Origin: Capsicum annuum
Taxonomy: Eukaryota > Streptophyta > Magnoliopsida > Solanales > Solanaceae
Reading direction: 5' to 3'
DNA: 64,000 bases
Assembly: GCF_002878395.1 (NCBI RefSeq)
Contig: NC_061115.1
Location: forward strand, 54,585,685 to 54,649,684
The position numbers were made by a program, and so were the translations under genes. Below are positions 11,815 to 24,050 of this stretch, one piece after another (positions within the stretch are counted from its first letter, which is position 1; each line of letters opens with the position of its first letter). The notes beneath the pieces were generated by a model that was not told the DNA's origin, did not search any database, and was given only the letters and a program-made list of their open reading frames with translations.

Positions 11815-12960
11815 AGTTATTAGATGACAGCTAACCATCTTATTTAAATAATAACTAGTAGCGTGGATCGATAGTTAAACTTTAAATTACTGTTGTAATT
11901 ATCTTTTCCTAGTCACTACTACTCTTTTGGAGTAAGTAGAAGTAATATAGGTGGGATCCTAATATTTTCAACCATTAAGATATCTATTAAAGTGAAGGAA
12001 ATGCAATGCATGAATGGGTATCGGTTCAGAACAACAATAGCACTTTTCCTACTTTGTCAATCTGCCAGGGTTTCTACAACCCTAGCTAAGGTTTTTTAGC
12101 CACTCATACTTGTGAAGTAATCAAATACATTCATGATTGAAAGAATAAGATTCATCACAATAATCACTAGTAAAATCCCAAAACTTTAATTGAATAATTA
12201 ACTGAAATCAATACAAGAGAATTCTAAGACCAAAATCAAATCTCAAAATTAAAATATATTTGTAAGTATCAACAATGTTTAACTTCTACTAAAAACTACA
12301 TAAAGGGGATTTGTAGAACATGAGGAAACCATAAAATCAAAGCCCAAACGAAAAAGACAAAAAAGGGTTGTGACCACTTATCTTTGTCCATATGCAACTT
12401 GGACTTAGGCGCATGTGCCACATGCAGCCTGAGGCTAAGTTCATGTACACACCTATAAGTTCCAAAAAAAATTCTTGTAGCTTTTGCTCCCTGTATTTTG
12501 GACTTTTGGCACTTACCTTACCTATATGCAGTCCACATGTACCACATGCAGTCCGCATGATGACATAGGTAAGTATTGGAAGTTCTTTTTTAGTTTTTTC
12601 ACCCTCAGGATATTCACTTTTGGTACTTACCTTAGTCTCAAACAAACCACATGTGCTACATATTGTCCACATGTAGACATAGGTAAGTATCAGGCCTTCC
12701 AATACCTGTAACTAAGCTTCCAAGCTTAAAATTTCAACACATAATTTGGTCACGTACATCCAGTAAATGCTAAAAATGCCCACAAATGATTAATAAGTAG
12801 ACAAAAACTCCATTTTTCATATTTTTTCACAAACTTAGCATCAAAACCCCAGTTTCCTGCAAAACATACCCAAAATGCATCATATCTAACAAAACAACCT
12901 AAGAAACTTGCATATTTTCCTTGTTTCAAGCATTAAAAGTATTATGTTTCTATAGCACAT
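11815..12960 (-). mobile_element. Athila/Tat-type 5' LTR, right part
   Basis: This continues the LTR begun at 7274. It contains the conserved LTR phrase around 12073-12110 (ACAACCCTAG...TTTAGCCACTCATACT) also found near 17625, 23265, 24427, 30437 and 56585. The two parts together give about 1.67 kb. The outer end is not a clean TG...CA; near 12960 it abuts truncated chromovirus sequence, so the 5' terminus is probably lost. Confidence 0.7.
12370..12690. repeat. Three diverged units centred on palindromes in the LTR
   Basis: Three units of roughly 120 bp each hold a palindromic core: GCATGTG-C-CACATGC (12411-12425, perfect), CACATGTACCACATGCAG near 12534, and CACATGTGCTACAT near 12648. The last two are also bracketed by ACTTACC...GGTAAGT inverted arms. 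The minus strand stays open (12337-12702) and repeats a LTYV...TCGL...KVS pattern, which follows from the repeat length and does not look like a known protein. Confidence 0.65.
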
Positions 12961-12965
12961 TAGAA

Positions 12966-14760
12966 AGTAATAACGTATACATCCATACAACTTAAAGAAC
13001 ATGAGAAGAATTATCCAACCCATTATTTAGAGTTAGCAGTTGTAGTATTTGCCCTAAAGATTTAGAGACACTACTTGTATGGTGTACATGTTGATATTTT
13101 CATTGATCATAAGAGTTTATAATATGTATTTACATAGAAAGAGCTAAACCTCCGACAGAGAAGGTGGTTGAATTTGTTAAAAGATTATGACATAGATGTG
13201 CTTTACAATCCGAGTAAGGCTAATATAGTGGAATACACATTAAGTAGACTGTTTATTGGTAGTGTGGCCCTTGTGAAAAAGAAGGAGCAGAAACTGGCCA
13301 AGAAAATGCCTAGACCAAACCATTTAGGTGTATGTCTACTTGATATGGATGATGGAGGTGTAGTGGTTCAAAATGGTTTAGAATCAACCTTATTAGTGGA
13401 AGTAAAAGAGAAGTAGCGTAGTGATCCCATACTTAGCTAGATATTAGATATTATAGCAGAAAAAGTTAGAGGTTTTCTCCTAAGAAGGAGGTGGCGTCAT
13501 TCGATACCCAAGTTGGTTATGAGTTTTCATTGCCAATAAATTGAGATAAAAGATATTAGCAGAAGTCCATAGTTATAAGTACTAGATTCATCATGGTGCT
13601 ACCAAGATATATACGACATGTGAGAAATTTATTAATGGAATAGTATAAAGAAGGACATAGCAGAGTTTATTGCCAAGTGTCCTAATTTTTGATAGATAAA
13701 GATTAAGCATCAAAGGCCATGAGGTATACTTCATGATATTCACATTCCTTCTTGAAAGTGGGAGGTCATTAATAAGGATTTCATTATTGGACTTGATCGC
13801 ACTAGACATCAGTATGATTTAGTTTGGTTCATCATGGATTGAATGACCAAGTCAGGCCATTTCATACTAGATAATAAGACCTTAAATATAGTAGGATATT
13901 ATGCTAAGTTACATGGTTGCGAGTTAGTAAAGCTCCATGGGATTTCCTTTTCCATTATTTCAGACCAAGGTACACATTTCACTTCTTAATTTTGGCAATC
14001 ATTTCAGAAAGGCCTTGGCACAAAGGTGAAGCTTCGTACAGCCTTTCATCCTTAGACAAGTGGTTAGGATGAGTGTATGATTCAAACATTAAAAAATCTG
14101 TAGATAGCTTAGGTGATGGACTTTAAAGTAAATTGGGATGATCATCTACCCATAATTGAGTTTGTAATAGTTATAATACTAGAATTCAAATGGCTTCATT
14201 CAAAGCATTTTATGGGCGTAGGTGTAGCTCACCTATAGGTTGGTTCGAGGTTGGTGAAGCAGCCTTGTTTAGGACAAATTTTGTTCTCAAAGCTATGGTG
14301 AAGGTTCGGTTTATTTGTGATAGGTTGAAAATAACTTAAAGTCATCGTAAATTGTATGCTGATGTGAGAAAGAGAGAACTAAAATTTGAAGCAGGTGACT
14401 GGGTGTTTTTAAAAGTATCTCCAATGAAATGGATGATGATATTTGATAGGAAAGGAAAGATAAGTCCACGATATATTGGTCCTTATGAAATAGTGAGATA
14501 CGTTGGGGAAGTTGCTTAAGAGTTAAACCTTCTCCATCTAGTTTTTCTTGCGTCAATGTTAAGGAAGTGCATTGGAGATTTATCGTCAGTAGTACCCATA
14601 GACAATATTGGTGCAAAAGATAGTATATATTACAAGGAGATTCCAATTCAAATTCTTGATTGACAATTTTGCAGATTAAGGAACAAAGTGGTGTCTTTGG
14701 TGAAAGTTCTTTGGTGAAATCAAACAGTTGAGGGAGAGACAAGGGAAACAGAGGTAGAAA
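12966..14760 (+). pseudogene. Tekay/Del chromovirus pol 3' half (RNase H, integrase, chromodomain-like tail)
   Basis: The plus strand in shifting frames reads [19 protein letters not shown] then LYGVHVDIFIDHK and RQRRWLNLLKDYDIDVLYNP (RNase H, about 12985-13260). Integrase pieces follow (13500-14290). Then come GKISPRYIGPYEIVRYVGE, FLASMLRKCIGD and YYKEIPIQILD..RLRNKVVSLVKVLW, the GPY/F module and chromodomain-like C-terminus of Tekay/Del elements (about 14455-14730). Many stops interrupt all domains. The usual roles are primer removal and integration guided by a chromodomain; none can be active here. Gag, protease and RT are missing, since the copy is truncated at about 12966 against the Athila/Tat LTR. 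Confidence 0.85.
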
Positions 14761-15020
14761 TGATGAACGTTATCCTCATCTATTTACTCCTAGAATAGAT
14801 TTAGTTTGAGGTAAGATCTCTTTTAAATCCATTCTATTCACCAATATGCTTACTCTTACATTTTGAAGTTCATGTCTAAAAAGTCATTTAAGTTGTAAGT
14901 TCACAATTGACCGGAATGATCTAAATTTAGATCAAGATAAGTTTCATATTTAAGCTTAAAAATCCCATAAGATAGTCCATTTTCATTTTCTGACCTTCAT
15001 TCGAGGACGAATGGTCACAA

Positions 15021-15029
15021 GGGGGAGAT
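15021..15029 (+). other. Polypurine tract of the chromovirus
   Basis: GGGGGAGAT follows a decayed CATTCGAGGACGAATG block that typically closes the pol region of Tekay/Del elements. It primes plus-strand synthesis just before the 3' LTR and fixes the orientation as plus. Confidence 0.8.
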
Positions 15030-15036
15030 AATATAA

Positions 15037-16970
15037 TGTTAGACACCAAAATTTTCAACGAACTTATTTTGGTAATTTCTCTATGTTTAATGGTGGTTTT
15101 TGAGTTGAATTAAGATATAGAATGATAACGGGACCATTGGGTAGTGTTTTAGAATTTTTGGAATGTGTTTGGGGTAATTTCAGGACCCCAAAATAGTGAG
15201 GCTCCATAATAAGAGTGTGCCACACTCTGGGTGTGCCATAATAAGGGTGTGTTGTGCCCTTGGAGTGGTCAGATAAGGACGTGCCATGCCCAAGGGCACA
15301 GAAACACCAATTTTATTTTATCAGTTTTCTTCAAGGGATTTTTGGTATTTTCCTATTAAACGACTTTCCAATCATATTAAACATAAATTCCACCCTCATA
15401 ACTCATATTAAACAATATCTCTTCTCTCAAAACCCTCAAGAACAAAAAAAAAGAGTTTTTCACCAAATTCAAGCTTGTAAGGTTCAAATTCAAGTTTCCA
15501 TCAAGAAATTCATTAAGTCCATGTATATGGTATTTGAACAAGGATAATCTTTCATCCTTGTGGCCAAAAGTTGAGTTTTTACCATGAATTGAAGAATTTT
15601 ACAGCTAGGGTTTATACCCATTATACTTATGCTTTAATTTATGTTATTTCATCATGAGTTACACATTAGTTTGATATGTTGTCATTCTTATTAAGCTTTA
15701 TCTACTAAAGTGATCTCAAGCATTGGGTTGTGATATTTTGATACCAAGTTTTCATGAGGTGATAAGAGATTATAATTTGAGCATTAAGTACTCAGTTTAC
15801 AAGAAGTTCAAATTTACTAGTTTGAGATACCAAAGCATTACAACATAGTAATAGCTTTAGTTTTGATATATAATTCCAGATAATCTATGAAGTTCACATA
15901 TGAAATCAATATTCTGAGATAGAAATAGAAGAATGTTGTGTTTTCAGACTTATTAGCTCATATGCTTATTTTAAGGTAAACTTCATAGATATAGTACGAG
16001 CAATAGTATTATTTTTGGAGTAGTACCCAACACTGAGAAGGTATATGGGTTAAGAACATCCTATTTACCAAAAACTATGTGCCACCGTAGGTTATTATTC
16101 ACCTTGTCTAAATGGACATTTTAGGTGATCACCACAGTAGCGTTTACACTTGGAACAGTATGTTGTGCCCTTTCGATGGGTTTTTAGAGATTGGACTCCA
16201 TGTGCTCGTATGGTTTATGTCGATTACGAAAATCTCCCATAGAAAAAGATAAATTTTAGAAGCTAAGTGTAATGACTCACAATCTTTATTCAGACATTGT
16301 CTTATGATAGTTATTTTATGGGATTTCAACTTCTAGTCTTGTTTATAATCAAGGTAAGTCAATTTACACTTAGCATGTATGATTTGTAAGTGTGTTCAAT
16401 TTCATATTTACTTATTGCATTCACCCCAACATACTCAGTACATTCTAGAAGTACTAACCATATATATGTCTGTGTCGCTAAATAGTTTGCTAAATAGTTT
16501 TATAATGTAAGTTCTGGTAAGTCCAGCCAGTTGGTAAGTCCTCATAATTTGAGGGCCAAGCTTTTGTTGGATCCAAATTCCTATTGCTGCCATTTCAGAT
16601 ATTATGTATTTAGTTTTAGATTAACTAGGGTCTATCCCAATGTCTCTTCAGTTCATAGTTTGAGACTTGTCAAGACTAGTCAGACAATGTGAAATTTCAG
16701 TTTCTTTTAGATTTAAATGTTACTGAGTTGCAGTTTGAGACTTGTCAAGACTAGTCAGACAATGTGAAATTTCAGTTTCTTTTAGATTTAAATGTTACTG
16801 AGTTGCAGAATTATGTTGAGATTATTCATCTTTTTGACCCAGTTTACAAGTTTTTCCTTAATTTTCTCTCATGTTCTAAGTTTACATTTAATATAGCTTA
16901 GTGCAGAATAAATATCATGGATTAGCTTGGGGCTACTCGTAGTCTTAAGCATCATGTGACGTCTAGGGGT
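15037..16970 (+). mobile_element. 3' LTR of the Tekay/Del chromovirus
   Basis: The LTR starts near TGTTAGACACC after the polypurine tract and runs about 1.9 kb. Near its end stands the typical TAGCTTGGGGCTACTCGT...GTGACGTC block. The 3' edge near 16970 is blurred by the Athila/Tat LTR that follows. A GC-rich block with the perfect palindrome AGAGTGTG-C-CACACTCT lies at 15212-15228. A 75-bp perfect tandem duplication lies at 16657-16806. Confidence 0.75.
16657..16806. repeat. Perfect 75-bp tandem duplication
   Basis: 16657-16731 and 16732-16806 appear identical base for base (each starts AGTTTGAGACTTGTC and ends ACTGAGTTGC), inside an otherwise decayed LTR. The identity suggests a recent duplication or an assembly artefact. 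Confidence 0.9.
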
Positions 16971-18393
16971 ATCCTTGAGGCATATGTCAAATCCACAGGG
17001 ACTTGTGTTTAGTAGAAACCTAATTCTAAATCTACTAATAAGGGTAAATAAGTGCAACTGTAACCAAAGAGAGTTAACGTTTTAGAATCTAAAAGTAATT
17101 GTAAGCAATTTTGGAATGTAAAGTGTTTGGAAAAATAATGGAGAGAAATCCAGGGTCAAGGCACCTTGAACAATCCTATTAAGCTGTACAATCTTGTTGG
17201 TTTAGTTAATTATCTTGGTTGTTGATTCATGGGGTTATTAACATAATTAGTGATGGACTTCCTCTAATTTTTTATCTAAAATAGACCCACAACTACATCA
17301 TTAAGCGGAGATGCGAGAACTAACTAAAACGCACTTGTATTTCATCCCATATTTAAAACAAATGGAGCGAATTAGGTATATTTTTATCCAAAATGCAAAT
17401 CCTAATTTTAATTCATGTAAATTATAAGATCCTACTCCATATATCATGCGATCTAATCTATTGTTCCACCTTCTGGGATCACAATAGAAATATCAATTTA
17501 TCCTATGGGCTGTGAATCCGTGGAATAGTAAGAATAAGAATATATGAACAACCAAACATAATAATCAACTTAAGAAAACTCAATTGAAAGCATAAGTATT
17601 CATGTTCTTGGCTTCAACCCTAGAATGAGCGTGCTTAGCCACTCATAGTTTGACAAAGAATCTCAAGAATGAAATTCATACGTAAAAATCAAAGTAGACT
17701 ATAGTAAAGATTAAGAACCCTATTTTCAGCCCTCCTCGTGTGTATAACATCCATAAAAGTCTTCCAATATGTTTACATTAAGAGCTAAGTGTCCTATTTA
17801 TAATATGAAAGAATTAGGGCATTTTTTACCCTTGGGCGTGGCACACCCTTGTTCTTGTGCATTTAGGGGAATGTAACACCCTAAACACGGATTCACATTA
17901 TTTATTCAAGTTTACTTTATGACTTGGGGCGTGGAATTCCTTTATATATGAGGTTTGAGGGCGTGGCACGCCCTCCTGCTAAAAAATTTTAGATTTTTCA
18001 CTAGTTAACTCTTTCCATTTACCTTTGAGTTTTGACTTAGTAGATGTCTTTCCAACCACATTTGGAATTATTATTCTCTTGATAATTGATCCTAACATCT
18101 TATATGGTCTCCTATTATATCAAATAGCACAAATTAGTGCACACAACACAACAAAATTCATTGAGATAGACCAGAACAGCACATAGTTCAAGCTAGTAGC
18201 ACTAGTTTTCTCGTCTAAACTCTATGTGATAAATTTTATTATAAACTTATTTTAAACACTCTAAATTTGTTATTTAACACTTAATTATTCAATTATACCA
18301 TAAACAACTCATTAAGCACATAAATTAGTCCTCAAAAATAGGCTAAATTTATGTAGATAATGACACTTAGGTGCATAAATACACCTACAAACA
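16970..18393 (-). mobile_element. Athila/Tat element 2: 3' LTR, left edge truncated
   Basis: It aligns by eye along its length with the 5' LTR at 22556-24050 but lacks the first 50-60 bp on its left side, where the chromovirus LTR abuts. The right edge (CCTACAAACA at 18393) is followed by a reversed polypurine-like stretch and the CCACCCTACACTTAAAG block, also seen after the LTR at 25520. Palindromes such as GAGGGCGTG-G-CACGCCCTC (17957-17975) lie just upstream, in the minus sense, of a TATA-like box. Confidence 0.85.
17794..17802 (-). promoter_or_regulatory. TATA box of element 2, 3' LTR
   Basis: The minus strand reads TATAAATAG immediately downstream of the GC-rich palindrome block (17830-17980). 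The other LTR of this element keeps the same motif at 23441-23449, which supports function in the parent element. Confidence 0.6.
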
Positions 18394-19954
18394 CCACCCT
18401 ACACTTAAAGACTTGTTCATCCTCGAACAATTCATTACATTAAGACCATCCAATTAAGACTCCAATATTACTAACTACAAGTAATACACCCAAGATATAA
18501 CTACATTGACTACATGAACAACAAGTTCCATATTAGACATGTCATATACAATTGAAATCTCATGAACACTACCTCAAAACACCCTAGCCTAATGAATTGA
18601 CTCTTTTAAGTTGGCAAACTCATGCATATTACTCAATCAAAGAGATCATACAAGTCACCTAACTGGTCAGTAATAAATTCTATCGTCCCTAAGTTCTTTA
18701 ATACATCACACTATGCATTGAACTCCTTCCTAAATAACTAATTTCACATTATTTATATCTTCCCACATCTCTTTTTTTTGCCCCATCTCTTTAAGCTAGT
18801 TCAGATGTAGCAAGGAGGGAGTATTCTTAATCAATGCATGATATAAATTTTTATCATATTTTGTCTTTTCATTACACCACTCCCAATCACATTACATAAA
18901 CCTTTTCACACCAATAACTATTATTTTGAGGCTTCACTTTCACCTCTTTCCTTCTTAAATTTTACACTCCTTAACTATATCAATTTTTCAACTAAAGCAC
19001 TTAGGAGATTTGAATCAAATTACAGTCAACCAAGGAAGTGGAATAGGCTACACATGAGGCTACCAAAGAATTGGCTAAATGATCGACTAGGCTAACTAAG
19101 ATCATGCAAACACGAGTATATAAACAAAGGTCCAAAATATGACTATCAAAGAAATGCCTATATTATCTCCCAAACCCTACATTATTTAGTTCACTTTGTA
19201 CATACACCAGGAAAGTTCTAGACATCAATATGCTACAAATAATACAACAAAAGACCTCACATCACACATGGAACATGCTCAAATCAAGTGAGATCCCTAT
19301 AGACTCTAACCTAAGCAATTGCACGAATTTAAACTAAGCCAACATTACTCAAGAGTCATATAACTGAGCATAGGTTTCTCAAAGTAGTCATTTAACTCAA
19401 TTCAACATGCTTTTAACATTCAAAACCATGTGCATTATGTAATCATACATGGCACTTAGCAAGAACATCTCATTTATTCCTAATACAAAAAAAAAAATCA
19501 AATTTACTCCAAAAAATGAAAAAGGAAAACTGGGTTCAAAGGGTTCCCCTTTGAAAAAAAAAACAAAGGATAGGTGAATTGTGCCCCTACTAGACTGACA
19601 CCAATAACTAACAATAAATAAAGGGATAATATTTTTGTAATTTTTTTGAATCTAGTAAATAAAATAGAAACTACTAAAAATAGAAATCCTATAGCATCCC
19701 TTTACCCAAACTAATTGAAAGATTCCTTATTCCACACTTAAAATCACTCTTTTCCCCAAATTAAAACTAAAAAAGTAAGAATAAAAATACCCTTTGTGGC
19801 CTCTAGGACTTGCTAGCAGCATCTTAATCATCAACGAGGTCTGATGGACCTACACCCAGTCTTTTTCATGCTTATTTGCTTAGATCTCTGGTATTCAAAC
19901 TTCCCGTTAACCTATGAATCAGAAAAAATGTGGTGATACATAGATAACAAGAAA

Positions 19955-20244
19955 TAAAATACCTACCTTAACTTGGGTTTCCTCCAAACCAGTGCTTGAT
20001 TTATTATCGCGGCATGACTCATATCACTACTTTCAACTGTATTCTTTAACTTTTTTCTCCTACTCGGAGCCCATCTTCTCACTCTTTTTTGATATGTTGA
20101 GTGTATACTCTCAAGGTCTATAGCTTTTTTCACACTAGCCTTGCCAAGCTCCTTCTTATGTTTTTGGACATCGAACTTGATGTCTAGTTTAGGCAACTTT
20201 ATGAGATAGCCCAAAGAGGTCATTGGAGGTTTACACTCTACCAC
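19955..20244 (-). pseudogene. Linker and pol-end signature directly after protease
   Basis: The minus strand is open from 20244 to 19963, starting MVECKPPMTSLGYLIKLPKL. Near its end lies a decayed version of the block that closes pol in Athila/Tat elements (a GCCGCGACA...GGGAGG..ACCCAA nucleotide signature, clearer in element 3 near 27165-27210). The position is telling, because RT, RNase H and integrase would normally lie between protease and this signature, about 3 kb that are absent. The reading frame itself matches nothing I recognise as a domain. It is basic and lysine-rich. I infer that it formed by an internal deletion joining the post-protease linker to the end of pol. A search against full-length Athila/Tat elements would settle the breakpoints. 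Confidence 0.6.
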
Positions 20245-20333
20245 CCCACACTCATCTACTTACATAATTATGATAATACATAAATCTTATAGTGTGAATG
20301 TGGGTTGAGTGTTTTGAATACTTTAAAGTTCAC

Positions 20334-20726
20334 TTATTCATCATTCAGTCTTATTGTTAGAGTGCTCTCTCTTACATAAATAAGTGCTCCTCCCATCGCT
20401 AAGAATAGACATCTTAATATGATCAATACCCTATTATTTGCATCATAATCAAGAATAATAAAATAATTATGAATAATGAACTTACTAACCTTAATAAGAA
20501 CATTTTTAATAATTCCTTCGAGCATCACACTTGTTCTATCCGCCATTTGGAGAATCACAAAACATAGTCTCATTTTTCCTAAACCAAGAGTATTAAAAAC
20601 AGATAGGGGTATCATATTCATGCTCTCTCTCAAATAATTCAAATCATGAACCACATCACTTTCACCAATTTTTATAGAAAGGGTGAAACTTCCTGGGTCC
20701 TTAAGCTTTGTCAGCATCTTGCTCAA
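20334..20726 (-). pseudogene. Athila/Tat retropepsin, inactive
   Basis: A 130-residue minus-strand frame covers most of the protease: MLTKLKDPGSFTLSI at the start, HDLNYLRESMNMIPLSVF where the active site should be, the LQMADRTSVMLEGIIKNVLIKV flap region in part, VLIILRCLFLAMGGALI and LTIRLNDE at the end. The family form at the active site is DLGASINLMP. Here DLNYLRES has lost the catalytic D-x-G triad, so it cannot cleave Gag-Pol. The frame is otherwise open. It follows gag and precedes the pol-end signature. Compare the better preserved copy at 27409-27897. Identity as retropepsin is confident from the flanking motifs. Confidence 0.85.
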
Positions 20727-21428
20727 TTGAACTACATTCCTCGGTGAGTGCTACTGTCTCAATGTCTCCCAACTTGGTCTTATTAGTCACCACATCCTTC
20801 AAGTAATTCGCACACTTAGGCATTTTTTGCAAAACATCCAACAAATGTCTTAAAGCATGCATACTCTTTAGTCTTTTTGAACACCTGAGGGAATGGTGGT
20901 GGTGGTATGTATTTTGTATTCATAGTTGTGTTTTTTTGGGTACTCAGACTTCCCCAAATTTTTAGCATCTTTGGATGCCAATTTTCTCTTCTGCCTATTG
21001 TAGGACTAACTCTACCTATTCCTTTTGATTTTTCTTGGGAGTTCTGTTAATCAAGTCCCCACCACTCCTCAAGGTAATTTCTATTACCTATTTTGGATTC
21101 TCTGTGTCACTTGGTAAACCCCCTTGAGGTCTTGTGTTTTTAAACCTGAGCCAATTGCCCCAATTGTGTCTTTAGATTCTTTTGAGAAAGTTTTTAATTT
21201 TTAATCCTTATAGCCATTTGTTCTTGATTGGATAGGATATTTTTCAATGTCTCTTTGATATTACTGGCTCGAGTATCTGTTGCTACTGAAAATGTTGCGT
21301 CTGAGATTAATTATTTCCCCATGAGTAATTTGGTTGACCTTGCCAATTTTGGTTGTAGATATTACCATATTTTAAATTCCCTTCTGTGCATTGCCTAAAA
21401 AATTAATCGATTCTAGATTTGACCCATA

Positions 21429-22300
21429 TCAATCTACAAAGTGACCATTAATGCCACAAATCTTACACCAAAATGACACTTGTTGAACTATGTTTACTTG
21501 GTTCTGTGGTTTATTTTCACTCAACTTACTAAATTGGTCATAATTTGATTTTGAAGAGAGGCCAACTGAATGGCCAAAACTTATGACACTATCAACCTCA
21601 ATCATCCCCGTAGGCTTCTTCACCACACTTTTGGAAATATCACTCTATCACTTGGGATTACCTTGTGTAATTTAGTTCATAGAGGTGTACAACTCATCAT
21701 AATTTCTCTTTAAATATTGGACACTTACAACTGAATCTAACAAAATTTGTATAGTATGGTTGAGCTTCAACAAAAGTATAAGTCAATACCTCATTAGTCT
21801 GTTAATGTTGTGGGTGATTCTTGAGAAGAGATTTGAATCTTTCCCAAGCATGATAAAGATTCTCATTTGGATTTTGCTTAAAACTCAGAATCTCACTCCA
21901 TAACCTTGCAATTTTGCTAGACTAAAATAATCAGATGAGAAAATTCTTCACCAGGTCATACCATGTAGTGATGGATTTAAAAAGTTCTACCTTCAACCAT
22001 TTTTTGCTTCCCCCAATAGTAAGAAGGGGGATAAAGTGGGCCTCACGTAGTCTTGGAGACTCTAGTAGAAATAAAGGTGTCACTGATCTCTAAAAAGTTC
22101 TGTATATGGGCGTGTGGATCCTCATGTGACAGGTATGTGAATTTTTCTTTGTTATGCAGTAACTGCACCATATTCTATTTGAGATCAAATCCACCCCTAG
22201 GTTTTGATATGCAGATGGCCGAGGTAATATTGGTTACTAGTGGGATTTCCACTTTGTGAATTATTATGGGAGCTGGTTGTTCTTCATCTATAACTACAAG
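21429..22300 (-). pseudogene. Athila/Tat gag relic
   Basis: Minus-strand pieces in several frames: a gag-core block around 21830-22000 (LIRLF, ARLWSEILSFKQNP, YHAWERFKSLL in shifted frames) and, at 21429-21626, a C-terminal piece ending WCKICGINGHFVD. The CxxCxxxGH part of that ending is a CCHC zinc knuckle; the last cysteine falls in the next, frame-broken segment. The zinc knuckle binds element RNA for packaging. The copy is disabled by stops. The order gag, protease matches element 3. Confidence 0.75.
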
Positions 22301-22530
22301 ATTATCTTCTTCCTATTGAACTTGCAAAATGCAGTAGAGAAGTACTTATTCTCTCCTTAACTGATATAAGTGTCGCTCAGGTTCGGAATATGGGTCAACC
22401 AAATCCCTTTCCCTTGCCAGCTTACTTGAGGTTTACAACTGTTCCTTCAAGTTCACAAGCTAAGATCAAGTTGTTAGCACTTACCAAACAATGTAGCAAA
22501 ACCAAAAATAAGATAGTTTCCAATTTTCAA

Positions 22531-22550
22531 GTCCCCGATAACGGGGCCAA
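22531..22550 (-). other. Primer-binding site of element 2, decayed tRNA-Asp type
   Basis: The minus strand reads TTGGCCCCGTTATCGGGGAC, two or three bases away from the tRNA-Asp type site of Athila-like elements. It lies five bases inside the LTR edge at 22556, the same spacing as at 29720/29727. Confidence 0.75.
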
Positions 22551-22555
22551 AAACT

Positions 22556-24050
22556 TGTTGTAATCCTACCACACAGGTAAATATGTAGTCATTCAAGTAA
22601 TAAAGTAGCCCTTTCAAGTTGGATGTCGAACCCATAAAGACTTGTGTTTAGAAACAACCCAATTCTAGCTCTACTAATAATAGTAAATAAGTGAGATTGT
22701 AACCAAAGAGAGTTCACATTTGAGAATCTAAAAGTAATAGTAAACAATTTGGGAATGTTAAGTGTTTGGAACAATAACGGGGAGAAATCAAGGGTCAAGG
22801 CACCTTGAACAATCCTACTAATCTATACTATCTCTTTGGTTTAGTTAATCATCTTGGTTGTTAATGCATGGGGTTCATAACATAATTACAAAATGATCAT
22901 CCTCTAATCTTCTATCTAAGTTAGACCCACAACTACACTATTGATCAGGGATCAAGGATATGAGAACTAACTTAAACACATTTGTATTACATCCTGTATT
23001 TAAACCAAATGGGGTTAAATTAGTTATATTCCTATCCTAATTGCAAATCATAACTTAAATTCATGTAAAGTATAGGATCCACTCCATAAATCACATGGTC
23101 TAATCTATTGTTCCTCCTTCTGGGCTCATAAAAGAAATATAGGTTTATCCTGCGGGTCGCGAATCCATAGAATAGTAAGAATAAGAATATATGAACAACA
23201 AACACGATAATCAACTTAAACAAACTCAATTGAAACCATAAGTATTTATGTTCTTGGCTTCAACCCTAGAACGAGGGTGCTTAGCCACTCATAGTTTTAC
23301 AACGAATCACAAGAATGACATTCATATGTAAAAATCAAAAGTGGACTAAAGTAAATATTAAGAACCCTATTTGCAACCGTCCTTGTTTATTTTTCATCCC
23401 CAAATTTCATCAAAGATGTTTACATTAAGAACCAAGTGTTCTATTTATAGTATGACAGAATTAGGCCGTTTTTGATCCTTGGGCATGGCACACCCTTATT
23501 TATGCGCGTTTAGGGGTGTGACACACCCTAAACATGGATTCACTCTATTTTTGAAAGTTTAATTTATGTATTGGGGTGTAGCACACCCTTATCTCAGAGG
23601 TTTGATGGTGTGGAATTCCCTCGTGCTAAAAAAATCCAGATTTTTCACTAGTTAACTCCTTTCATTTTCCTTTGAGTTCTACACTTTGTGGATGTCTTTC
23701 TAACCTCATTTGGAATTTTTATGCTCCTACGAATTGCTCCTAAAATCTTACATGGTCTCTTATAACATCAAAAACCACAAATTAGTGCACATAACACAAT
23801 AGAATCTATCGAGATACACTAGAACATCACATACCTCAAGCTAGTAACACTAATATTCTCATCTAAACTCTGTGTGATGAATTTGATTATAAACTATTTT
23901 AAACACGCCTCAAACTCTCTAAAATTGTTATTTAACACTTAATTACTCAATTATATCATAAAAACTCATTAATCAAAAAAGGTAGTCCTCAATACTAGGC
24001 TAAACGCATTTAAATGATAACACTTGGGTGCATAAATACACCTAAGATCA
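22556..24050 (-). mobile_element. Athila/Tat element 2: 5' LTR
   Basis: The plus view starts TGTTGTAATCC after the primer site and ends CCTAAGATCA, about 1.5 kb. It pairs with 16970-18393. TATA-like TATAAATAG (minus) lies at 23441-23449, with four degenerate GGGTGTG-CACACCC palindromes just upstream (23481-23620). The right edge abuts a truncated LTR of element 3, as if element 2 had inserted into it. Confidence 0.85.
23441..23449 (-). promoter_or_regulatory. TATA box of element 2, 5' LTR
   Basis: TATAAATAG on the minus strand, in the same place as in the partner LTR, about 600 bp from the LTR start at 24050. Confidence 0.6.

Larger units (their letters stand above)
18394..22555 (-). mobile_element. 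Athila/Tat element 2: internal region, gag and protease only
   Basis: This 4.16 kb internal region runs right to left: primer site, gag (about 22300-21430), linker, protease (20726-20334), a short pol-end signature (20244-19955), then about 1.56 kb of non-coding 3' sequence (18394-19955). No reverse transcriptase, RNase H or integrase motif is seen on either strand. Element 3 has the same plan and almost the same internal length (4.2 kb). In 18394-19955 I see no gene, only A/T-rich sequence resembling 25521-27160. Confidence 0.8.
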
